Source of the DNA: Rosettibacter sp037481715
GTDB taxonomy: Bacteria > Bacteroidota > Ignavibacteria > Ignavibacteriales > Melioribacteraceae
NCBI GenBank assembly: GCA_037481715.1
Contig: JBBFLD010000005.1
Span: forward strand, 62,001 to 126,000
Direction of reading: 5' to 3'
DNA: 64,000 nt
Shown here: positions 55,509 to 63,472 of the stretch, piece by piece
Layout of the letters: each line of letters begins with the position of its first letter
How positions within the stretch are numbered: the first letter of the stretch is position 1
Position numbers and translations under genes: made by a program
Notes under the pieces: model-generated
Told to the model about the DNA's origin: nothing
Database searches by the model: none
Seen by the model: only the letters and a program-made list of their open reading frames with translations

Positions 55509-56843
55509 ATGAAAAATTTTCTTAACTATTCTTGCTGTATATCTTTTTCACCTTACAGGTTTTCTACAATTATTTTCTTATTCTTGATTTTATTCAATCT
55601 ATCTTTTTCAAATTTATTTGCCCAGAACCCTGAATGGATTATTTATAATGGTTTTGGAAGATTTATTAGAGCTTTAGCATTCGAAGAGGATTATGTTTGG
55701 GTTTGCACAGATGGAGGTGGTATAGTAAAATTTAATCCAATTAATCGTAAATACGTAGTTTTTAATATTGGTAAGTTAATTTATTATAACTCAGCATATA
55801 CAATTTCTATAGATAATGTAGACAAATGGATTGGAACTGAGAAAGGGCTTATAAAATTTGATGGTGTAAATTGGACTGTTTATAACAGATCAAACTCTGC
55901 CTTGCCTTCTAACTTTGTTAGAGCAATAGCTATAGATAAATCGGGTAATAAATGGATTGGAACAGATGGTTGGTTTGGAGCAAGTCCTGGCGGATTCGTA
56001 AAATTTGATGGTGTCAACTGGACTGTTTTCAATACGACTAATTTAGATTTTACTAATGATGGTATTACATCTATAGCCATCGATAGTTCAGGAAATATAT
56101 GGCTTGGGACTTATTTCAAAGGGCTTATAAAATTTGATGGTGTAAATTGGACTATTTATAACACTTCTAACTCTGGATTACCTGAAAACAGGGTTAACGC
56201 AGTGGCTATAGATAATTCGGGTAACAAATGGATTGGAACTGATGGTGGAGGACTTGCAAAATTTGATGGTGTAAATTGGACTGTTTACAATACGACTAAT
56301 TCAGGTTTACCTGATAACCTTATTACGTCTATAGCCATCGACAGTTCAGGAAATAAATGGATTGGGACATTTTTAGGTGGTCTTGCAAAGTTTGATGGAG
56401 TAAATTGGACGGTTTACAACACAAGCAATTCAGGTTTGCCTCATAATCTGATTTGGGCGATAGCTATTGATGCTTTAGGAAATAAATGGATTGGTACAGA
56501 TGGTAAAGGACTTGCAGTCTATCGTGAGGGCGGGGTAATTTTTACAGATGTTAATGAAAACAAAAATCAAATTGTTCCTCTTAATTATTTATTAAGCCAT
56601 AACTACCCCAATCCCTTCAACCCGACAACGAAAATTAAATATGCAGTACCTAAAACAAGTTTAGTAACACTAAAAATTTATGATACACTCGGCAGAGAAA
56701 TTTCAACTCTTGTTAATGAAGAAAAAACACCCGGCAATTACGAAGTTGAATTTAATGCCGCTGATCTTCCAAGCGGAGTTTATTTCTACAGAATGCAGGC
56801 GGGGAATTTTTCGGAAACTAAAAAGATGGTGTTGATGAGATAG
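55509..56843 (+). CDS. Second surface propeller protein with T9SS sorting domain
   Basis: A 444-residue paralogue of the upstream gene, 40 bases downstream on the same strand. The signal peptide ends near NLFAQNPEW. About seven Reg_prop repeats follow, then the NYPNPFNPTTKIKYAVPK sorting domain ending in SGVYFYRMQAG. Copy-number difference (about seven versus thirteen repeats) and blocks of almost identical DNA (56150-56365 against 53612-53825) suggest expansion or contraction by recombination. No enzymatic domain is visible. Confidence 0.85.
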   Translation: MKNFLNYSCCISFSPYRFSTIIFLFLILFNLSFSNLFAQNPEWIIYNGFGRFIRALAFEEDYVWVCTDGGGIVKFNPINRKYVVFNIGKLIYYNSAYTISIDNVDKWIGTEKGLIKFDGVNWTVYNRSNSALPSNFVRAIAIDKSGNKWIGTDGWFGASPGGFVKFDGVNWTVFNTTNLDFTNDGITSIAIDSSGNIWLGTYFKGLIKFDGVNWTIYNTSNSGLPENRVNAVAIDNSGNKWIGTDGGGLAKFDGVNWTVYNTTNSGLPDNLITSIAIDSSGNKWIGTFLGGLAKFDGVNWTVYNTSNSGLPHNLIWAIAIDALGNKWIGTDGKGLAVYREGGVIFTDVNENKNQIVPLNYLLSHNYPNPFNPTTKIKYAVPKTSLVTLKIYDTLGREISTLVNEEKTPGNYEVEFNAADLPSGVYFYRMQAGNFSETKKMVLMR

Positions 56844-57294
56844 ATAATTAGTTAGAATTAAAAAATGGACCCGTAAAATCTTGAAAACATGGAAAAATAA
56901 ACAAAAGGACGAAAAAAATATATTGAAAGAAGCTTGTAAAAGAGATATGATAAAAGAAAAACAAAATCCAACTTATGGAAGCTTAATAAAGGAAGTATAA
57001 AAACGATTCAACCACTTACACTCATTTTACATTTTGGTTCATCATATAAACAAGGAGAAGATTGGATAACAGTTTTTATAGCAATATAGTGAAAAGATGG
57101 AGGAATCAATTACTGTCAGCATTAATATATAATATTACTAAAAGTATTAAGAGAAAATGATAAGTTTTAATATCGTCTTTTTGTTAATATCTTAACCAAA
57201 ATTACATTGAAAAATAAAGTAAGACTTTTAAAAATGGGCAATTAAACAATTACCATTCTCAAAATCATAGGTTAACTATGTAAAACAATGAACA
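56844..57294. other. AT-rich gap with no convincing gene
   Basis: About 450 bases between the second propeller gene and a membrane-protein remnant. Only short, lysine-rich open stretches are present (for example one including KRDMIKEKQNPTYGSL near 56950-57000), without start site, motif or conserved length. This looks like decayed or non-coding DNA. Confidence 0.5.
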
Positions 57295-57528
57295 AAAAAT
57301 CAACGCTTTTTAACTTTATTGTCATTTGGCAAAACAATATCATCAGTCGGTTGAGTAATTATTGTAATATATTTAGTGTCCATTTTTTTAGGATTACGCA
57401 GTTGTGCTGATGGTAGTAAAGTAGAAGGTACAATGATGTTCATCTTTGGAGTTTTTACTGCAGGCATTGGATATATTTTTAGTAGCACAGGGACAAGTTA
57501 TTTCTTGCTTCGTAAGTATCGAAAATAA
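57295..57528 (+). pseudogene. Remnant of a small membrane protein with an internal stop
   Basis: One frame reads QRFLTLLSFGKTISSVG, a TGA at 57352-57354, then VIIVIYLVSIFLGLRSC, a short polar stretch, MMFIFGVFTAGIGYIF and a basic end FLLRKYRK at a stop (57526-57528). Two hydrophobic helices and a basic tail look like a real small membrane protein interrupted by one nonsense codon. No family is assigned. A chance open frame in AT-rich DNA is the alternative. Confidence 0.35.
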
Positions 57529-58042
57529 TACTCATAAAATTTCAAAAATTATGGCTGATTTAATTGAAAAGATCTCTGGCAAAGAAAATTCTTAATTTTT
57601 AAGTGAATTAAAAACACATTTGATTTTTTTGTAAAAACATTTACTGTTGATTTTTTTTGCCTTATACATGTAAAAAAATTATTGTATAGCATCAATAGAG
57701 ATTTAATATTACAAACAAAGTTACTTGCATTCAATTCAATATACTTTATAAAAACTATAAATTACTTTTTCTAATAATACTCATACACTTATTTTTATTT
57801 GCAGTCGAATTAGTACCGAAAATTAATTGAAAGATAAGCGTATCTGGAGCGTATGTGAAGCGTATGTGAGTCGAGTTTATAACGACTTTACGATATATTT
57901 AATTCGTGTTTAATGAAAGAAAAATTATAGTCTAATATAACGTTAATCATACAAAAACACTTCCTAACATAATCAACATAAAACATTTTTTATCACTTCC
58001 AATTTTTTTCATATCTGTAAAATTTTTTCCGCTTAAAACTTA
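57529..58042. other. Intergenic region with a three-unit tandem repeat
   Basis: About 510 bases without a supported gene. The notable element is three adjacent 11-base units at 57837-57869 (AGCGTATCTGG, AGCGTATGTGA, AGCGTATGTGA), followed by a small hairpin with stem GTCG/CGAC (57870-57873 with 57883-57886). The rest is A/T-rich and featureless. Confidence 0.55.
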
Positions 58043-59155
58043 TTACAATAATTTTTGTAATATTCCTTTTTCCAGCAGTTCTTCAAATGAAGCATTTATA
58101 AATTTTGCTTCTTTCGATATCGACTTATAACTGAGTTCAAGTGATTCTTTCTTTTTTGGATTAATCACAATTACTTCCGTTCCTGCTTGAATGTGCTTTT
58201 TAAATAATGCAATTATATGTAAATCTGCATCCGACATTGAATATCCAATGAAAATTATTTTACTTGCTGAACGAATTTCACGCGATGCCTCAACAAGCAA
58301 TTGTGAAATTACTGGATGATGCAAAGTCTTTAAGTAAGATGGCGGCATTATCAATGTTTCAAACTCTGTTTCATCAATCGGACATTTAAATTCATATTCC
58401 TCTTTATCTGGATAAGTATAACCAAGAAATTTCCCTCTATTCAAATCTATTTTTCTATCCCATGGAGTAAGCAATGTTAAATTGCAACAGTTACAATATT
58501 TCCAGTTCAAGCTGCCATGAAGTTTTATAATTTTTATTGGAACTGGTGTTACATTTTCGTCAACTAAAACAGGTTCACGCGGATTAATCCAGAAATTGTA
58601 ATTTCTTAGTTGAGGAATCATTTCATAATTCATTAATGGAATACAATAATCAAGATAATAATTTTGTTTGAACAAAAACTCAAATGACTGCTCAAGAAGT
58701 GTATCGTAATTTAATGTAATTATTGACGAATTAGGAACATTCTCAGCCAATATTTTCCAGAACAGATGATAATAGTGACTATTTTTATCAGTATTCAAAT
58801 TGACTATGTAATGAACAAGTTTTATCAAATATTCTTTAATATCTCTCAAAAGTGAATTTGTGTATTTCGAGTTTAAGCTTTCGTTGTGTTGAATAAAATA
58901 ATCAATAAAACCAAATACAGCTTCAAGACGGGGATAGAGATTTAATTCTCTGTTAAACTCAAAATTATCTTCAATAAATTCTATTACAATTTTTCCAATT
59001 GCAGAATTTTTTATTTCTTCATTTTCGTTTGATAAAATTTGTGGAAGTATATCTCTTTGAAGAGGAACCCCATCTGGATGTGAAGCTCCTGCACCAAGAA
59101 CAAAAATCAAATCACGATGCTGAGGATATTTAATAAACTTTTCAATCTTATTCAT
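58043..59155 (-). CDS. Stand-alone SIR2-domain protein
   Basis: A 370-residue soluble protein with a SIR2-like NAD-binding fold. Motifs are LGAGAS (about 20-25), TLNYDT (about 147-152, with the Asn important for NAD hydrolysis), KLHGSLNW (about 211-218, catalytic His) and GYSMSDAD (about 304-311). Three Cys at YCNCC (about 221-224) and one at FKCPID may hold a degenerate zinc site. SIR2-like proteins of this kind act as NADases in several anti-phage systems. No partner gene (Ago, HerA, TIR or SLOG) is adjacent, and defence is an inference. The ATG at 59155 is preferred over a TTG at 59167. It sits between decayed DNA and rsmG. Confidence 0.8.
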   Translation of the reverse strand: MNKIEKFIKYPQHRDLIFVLGAGASHPDGVPLQRDILPQILSNENEEIKNSAIGKIVIEFIEDNFEFNRELNLYPRLEAVFGFIDYFIQHNESLNSKYTNSLLRDIKEYLIKLVHYIVNLNTDKNSHYYHLFWKILAENVPNSSIITLNYDTLLEQSFEFLFKQNYYLDYCIPLMNYEMIPQLRNYNFWINPREPVLVDENVTPVPIKIIKLHGSLNWKYCNCCNLTLLTPWDRKIDLNRGKFLGYTYPDKEEYEFKCPIDETEFETLIMPPSYLKTLHHPVISQLLVEASREIRSASKIIFIGYSMSDADLHIIALFKKHIQAGTEVIVINPKKKESLELSYKSISKEAKFINASFEELLEKGILQKLL

Positions 59156-59273
59156 AAAATTATTCAAAGAATATCATAATATTCGGCTTTATCTATGATA
59201 TTTACATTTAAGTCACAAAATGGAATAAATTAAAAAAGGAAAATATTCTTCAATGAAAATAAAAAGAAAAGAA

Positions 59274-59954
59274 TTATTTATTAATTTCAAAAAGTATCAG
59301 CTTTTTTCCTTTTTCATTCCTTGAATTAGTTGGCTTATAGGCAAGCTCAAAAATTGTAGATTTCTTGATATAAGCTTTATACTTTAATTCTGCAGCACTA
59401 AATTCATCATTCAAATCACCGCCTTTTATCGAAGCAATAAAAGATTTTTCTTTTAACAACGGCAATGCATAACTAAAAAGAATAATCAGAGGAACTGTAG
59501 CACGACTAACAACAAGGTCAAATGATTGAGAATATTTTTGCCTGAATTCTTCACTTTCAACTCTGCAATTTTCTGCAGTTAAATTATTCAGTTTGAGTTT
59601 CGAAATAAATTCTTTTACTGCATCAATTTTTTTTGAAGTTGAATCAACAAGTACACCTTTGAGTTGCGGGCGAGTAATTGCAAGAGGAATTCCTGGAAAG
59701 CCACCGCCAGTTCCGATATCTAAAAAATTATTAATCTTTTGGGGGAGGAATTCTGAAATATAAGATGAAATAAAAACATGATTTTCGATAATCTTTTGAA
59801 CATCTTTGCGGGAAATTAAATTAACTTTAGAATTTTTTTGAGCTACAAGAACAGCAAAATTTGCAAGACGTTCGAGTTGATACTCATCCGGGTTTATATT
59901 GTTTTCCCAGAAGAGCATTTTCAACTCACGAAGATACTGCTCGTATGAATTCAA
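59274..59954 (-). CDS. rsmG: 16S rRNA (guanine-N7) methyltransferase RsmG
   Basis: Methylates a conserved 16S rRNA guanine near the 530 loop. 226 residues. The SAM-binding motif LDIGTGGGFPGIPLAI (about 77-92) and the SRATVPL motif (about 152) are intact. The TTG at 59954 is supported by GAGG seven bases upstream. It lies 15 bases after mnmG in the origin-type mnmE-mnmG-rsmG order. Confidence 0.95.
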   Translation of the reverse strand: MNSYEQYLRELKMLFWENNINPDEYQLERLANFAVLVAQKNSKVNLISRKDVQKIIENHVFISSYISEFLPQKINNFLDIGTGGGFPGIPLAITRPQLKGVLVDSTSKKIDAVKEFISKLKLNNLTAENCRVESEEFRQKYSQSFDLVVSRATVPLIILFSYALPLLKEKSFIASIKGGDLNDEFSAAELKYKAYIKKSTIFELAYKPTNSRNEKGKKLILFEINK

Positions 59955-59969
59955 AGAAAATCCTCAAAA

Positions 59970-61844
59970 TTAACTTTTCAAATATACTAATAAAACAGAA
60001 ATATCTGAAGGTGTCACGCCAGAAATTCTTGATGCTTGACCAATCGATCTTGGTTTAACCTTACTTAACTTCTCTCTGCCTTCAGCAGATATTGCTTTCA
60101 AATTGGAATAATCAAAATTTAATGGAATTAATACGTTTTCTAATTTTTCCATTTTTTCTATTAGTTCCATTTGTCTCTGAATATAACCTTCATACTTAAA
60201 TTCAATTTCAATTTGTTCTAAGGCTTTCAAATCATTAATTAAACTTTCATACTCTCCATTTTTATTTTTTATTATTTCGAGTAAGTCTTTTAGACTAACT
60301 TCTGGTCTTTTGACAAGCTTATCAATTGTTTCTGCATTATCAATTGGTGCAGTATTCAATTGAATTAAATATGGATTAATTTCTGAAGGAAGAAGTTTTG
60401 TTTTGCTCAAAAGTTCTTTTGATTTTGTAATCAATATCTCTCGTTCTTTTAATTCATCATAAAGTTCTTTTGGAATCAAGCCAAATTCATAACCATATTT
60501 CATCAATCTTCTATCAGCATTATCCTGTCTTAAAATCAATCTATGTTCAGCACGAGATGTAAACATTCGATATGGTTCGTCGGTAGATTTATCAACGAGG
60601 TCGTCAATTAAAACACCTATGTAAGCTTCGCTTCTTTTAAGAACAAATTCCGGTCGTTTTTGAATTTTTAATGCTGCATTAATTCCTGCAACAATTCCTT
60701 GAGCTGCAGCTTCTTCGTATCCTGAAGTTCCATTAATCTGTCCAGCAAAGTAAAGTCCTTCTATTAATTTTGTCTCAAGTGTTAAATCCACTTGATGAGG
60801 AGGGAAGAAATCATATTCTACAGCATAACCTGGACGAACCATTTCAACATTTTCGAGACCTTTAATTTTTCTCAAAGCTTCAAATTGAATATCTTCTGGA
60901 AGAGAAGTTGAGAATCCATTAATATAAATTAAATCGGAATCCAGACCTTCTGGCTCAAGGAAAAGCTGATGTCTTTCTTTATCTGAAAATCGATAAATTT
61001 TATCTTCAATCGACGGGCAATATCTCGGTCCTCTTCCTTTAATTTTTCCCGTAAATAGTGGCGACCTGTCAAAGCCTTTTTCTAAAATTTTATGCACAGT
61101 TTTATCTGTGTATGTAATGTAACAACTTAATTGAGGAAGATATGGAAATTCTTCTTTAGGAGTTCTAAGAGAAAATGGCTGAGGTGGATTATCCCCTTTT
61201 TGTTCTTCAAGAATGTCCCAATTTATTGTATCTTTTTTCAATCTTGGTGGAGTACCAGTTTTAAGTCTTCCTGCTTCGAATCCCAATTTAACAAGTGATT
61301 CTGTTAAACCTACTGCAGGCGGTTCACCGTATCTTCCTCCTTGAAATGACCTCAAACCAGTATGCATTAAACCATTCAAAAAAGTGCCTGTAGAAATTAT
61401 AAGCGCTTTACATTTAATTTCCTGACCTTTTTGAGTTTTAACTCCTGCAATTTTTTTATCTTCAACAATAACTTCTGTTACAGAATCCTCAATAATATCA
61501 AGATTTGGGACAGAAAGAACAATTTTTAATGCTTCTACAGAATAAAGTTTTCTATCGTTTTGACTTCTGCCCGCCCAAACTGCGGGACCTTTAGATTTAT
61601 TCAAAGTTCTAAACTGAATTCCAGACCTATCGGCAATCAAGCCAATCATTCCGCCAAGTGCATCAATTTCATGAACAAGGTGACCTTTTGCACTTCCCCC
61701 GACTGCAGGATTGCATGACATTCTGCCCATTGCATTTTTATCCATTGTAATCATAGCAACCGAGCAGCCCATTCTTGCTGGAGCAGTTGCTGCTTCTATC
61801 CCCGCATGACCACCACCAACTACAATTACATCGTATTCCTTCAT
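59970..61844 (-). CDS. mnmG: tRNA uridine-5-carboxymethylaminomethyl modification enzyme MnmG
   Basis: FAD-dependent partner of MnmE that modifies U34 of several tRNAs. 624 residues. The FAD motif is VGGGHAGIEAATAPARMG (about 8-25); GGSAKGHLVHEIDALGG (about 48), TGTPPR (about 196), and the GidA C-terminal helical domain with FTSRAEHRLILRQDNAD (about 440) are all present. AGGATTAAT precedes the ATG. Two parS-like palindromes lie immediately upstream. Confidence 0.98.
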   Translation of the reverse strand: MKEYDVIVVGGGHAGIEAATAPARMGCSVAMITMDKNAMGRMSCNPAVGGSAKGHLVHEIDALGGMIGLIADRSGIQFRTLNKSKGPAVWAGRSQNDRKLYSVEALKIVLSVPNLDIIEDSVTEVIVEDKKIAGVKTQKGQEIKCKALIISTGTFLNGLMHTGLRSFQGGRYGEPPAVGLTESLVKLGFEAGRLKTGTPPRLKKDTINWDILEEQKGDNPPQPFSLRTPKEEFPYLPQLSCYITYTDKTVHKILEKGFDRSPLFTGKIKGRGPRYCPSIEDKIYRFSDKERHQLFLEPEGLDSDLIYINGFSTSLPEDIQFEALRKIKGLENVEMVRPGYAVEYDFFPPHQVDLTLETKLIEGLYFAGQINGTSGYEEAAAQGIVAGINAALKIQKRPEFVLKRSEAYIGVLIDDLVDKSTDEPYRMFTSRAEHRLILRQDNADRRLMKYGYEFGLIPKELYDELKEREILITKSKELLSKTKLLPSEINPYLIQLNTAPIDNAETIDKLVKRPEVSLKDLLEIIKNKNGEYESLINDLKALEQIEIEFKYEGYIQRQMELIEKMEKLENVLIPLNFDYSNLKAISAEGREKLSKVKPRSIGQASRISGVTPSDISVLLVYLKS

Positions 61845-61856
61845 ATTAATCCTTTC

Positions 61857-61872
61857 TGTTTCACGTGAAAAA
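61857..61872. promoter_or_regulatory. parS-like ParB site, copy 1
   Basis: TGTTTCACGTGAAAAA differs from the commonly cited parS palindrome TGTTTCACGTGAAACA at one base, with the twelve-base core TTTCACGTGAAA intact. It lies 13 bases upstream of the mnmG start, a usual origin-proximal location. Confidence 0.8.
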
Positions 61873-61900
61873 TTTTAATGAATATTGGAAAAATTTTTAA

Positions 61901-61916
61901 GGTTTCACGTGAAACT
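61901..61916. promoter_or_regulatory. parS-like ParB site, copy 2
   Basis: The 14-base core GTTTCACGTGAAAC (61902-61915) is a perfect inverted repeat, matching the parS consensus fully. It is about 45 bases from copy 1, in the short gap between mnmE and mnmG. Confidence 0.85.
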
Positions 61917-61919
61917 GAT

Positions 61920-63287
61920 TTATTTCCCAATACAAAATTTTGAAAATATATTATTTAATATATCGTCCGTTGTAACTTTGCCTATAATTTCACTTAAAGC
62001 ATTTTCAGCGTTTCTTAAGTCAACAGCAATAAATTCTCCTGTTAACTTTTCTAAAATTGAATTTTTTGCATTTATTAGATGCTCTTTAGCTTTTTTGAGT
62101 GCATTATAATGTCTTATGTTCGATACGATTGCTGTCTTTTCTGTGTATACATTTGTTCCAATTGCTTTTTCTTTTAATTTATGAAATAAATTTTCGATTC
62201 CTTCCCCTGTTTTTGCTGAAATCCCAACATCAAACCTATTATCATTAATGTTTTTCAAATCTATTTTGTTTACCACCTTTAATATTTTTTCTTCCTTATT
62301 TAATGATAAAATTTCTTCAAAAAGTTCATTATCAAATCCAGTTTCTACATCATTCAAAAATAAAACTATGTCTGCATCTTTTACTACATTTCGGCTTCTT
62401 AAAACTCCTTCTTTTTCAATTGCATCTTCAGTCATTCTAATGCCTGCAGTGTCATGAAGTCTGAATAATATTCCATCAATAGTTAATTCTTCTCGAATTA
62501 CATCTCGTGTAGTTCCTGGAATTTCACTTACGATTGCTCTTGCTTCTTTTAGCAGATAATTCAACAATGATGATTTACCTACATTTGGTTTTCCAACCAG
62601 CGCAACATTAACACCATCTCTTATTACTCTTCCAAAGGAAAATGTGCTCAATAAGTTATCTATTTCATTTTCTATTTCGTTAATATTTTTCAAAATTTGT
62701 TCTACCGGCAAAAGTTCAATATCTTCTTCTGCAAAATCAAGTTCCAATTCAATCAAAGAAGATGTATTAATTAATTTTTCTCTCAATGAATCAACTTTTT
62801 TTGAAAGAATGCCATCAAGTTGATTTCTTGCACCACGAAGCGATGCTTCAGTTCTTGAATTAATTACATCTGCAACTGCTTCTGCTTGAGCAAGGTCCAT
62901 TTTACCATTTAGAAAAGCTCGTTTAGTAAATTCGCCTGGCTCGGCTAATCTGATATTTTGTTCAACAAGCAAAGAAATAATTTTTTCTACAATTAATTGA
63001 CTTCCATGTGTGCTAATTTCAACTGAGTCTTCTCCAGTATATGAATTAGGAGCTCGAAAAACTGAAATTAAAACATCATCTATTATTTCATTATTTGAGT
63101 CAATTATTTTACCATAATGAATTGTATGCGTTGGACTTTCTGTAATTTTCTTTTTGCCTTGAAATACTTTATCTACTTTAGCAAAAGTTTCCGGTCCACT
63201 TACTCTTATAACAGATATTGCACCAATTCCTGGAGGAGTAGCAAGTGCAACTATTGTATCTTCGTTTTGTGATAGTGTTTGTGACAT
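61920..63287 (-). CDS. mnmE: tRNA modification GTPase MnmE
   Basis: GTPase partner of MnmG in tRNA wobble-uridine modification. 455 residues: an N-terminal formyl-tetrahydrofolate-binding domain (DTIVALATPPGIGAISVIRVSG), a helical domain, and an inserted G domain with GKPNVGKSSLLNYL (G1, about 226), DTAG (about 271) and NKID (about 335). The C-terminal CIGK carries the conserved Cys. The stop lies just left of the second parS-like site. Confidence 0.97.
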   Translation of the reverse strand: MSQTLSQNEDTIVALATPPGIGAISVIRVSGPETFAKVDKVFQGKKKITESPTHTIHYGKIIDSNNEIIDDVLISVFRAPNSYTGEDSVEISTHGSQLIVEKIISLLVEQNIRLAEPGEFTKRAFLNGKMDLAQAEAVADVINSRTEASLRGARNQLDGILSKKVDSLREKLINTSSLIELELDFAEEDIELLPVEQILKNINEIENEIDNLLSTFSFGRVIRDGVNVALVGKPNVGKSSLLNYLLKEARAIVSEIPGTTRDVIREELTIDGILFRLHDTAGIRMTEDAIEKEGVLRSRNVVKDADIVLFLNDVETGFDNELFEEILSLNKEEKILKVVNKIDLKNINDNRFDVGISAKTGEGIENLFHKLKEKAIGTNVYTEKTAIVSNIRHYNALKKAKEHLINAKNSILEKLTGEFIAVDLRNAENALSEIIGKVTTDDILNNIFSKFCIGK

Positions 63288-63472
63288 AAATTTCTTTCAA
63301 TTTGAAATGCAAAATTAAAATAAAAGAAAAGCAGTAACAAGGTAAATGAAAAGAATCAGTATTAAGATTTATTATATTACGAGTTAGTAATTTTTTGATT
63401 AGTATTTTTTTATTTATTATGAAACTTTATTAAATTAATTTTGTATGAGCGAAAAAAATTAGGTGAGAAATT

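Noticed and set aside
57300..57488. 62-residue minus-strand open frame in the decayed region
   Set aside because: No ribosome site or motif; the plus-strand hydrophobic remnant explains the open reading better.
63288..63472. CIRCE operator before clpB
   Set aside because: No TTAGCACTC/GAGTGCTAA inverted repeat is present in this gap.
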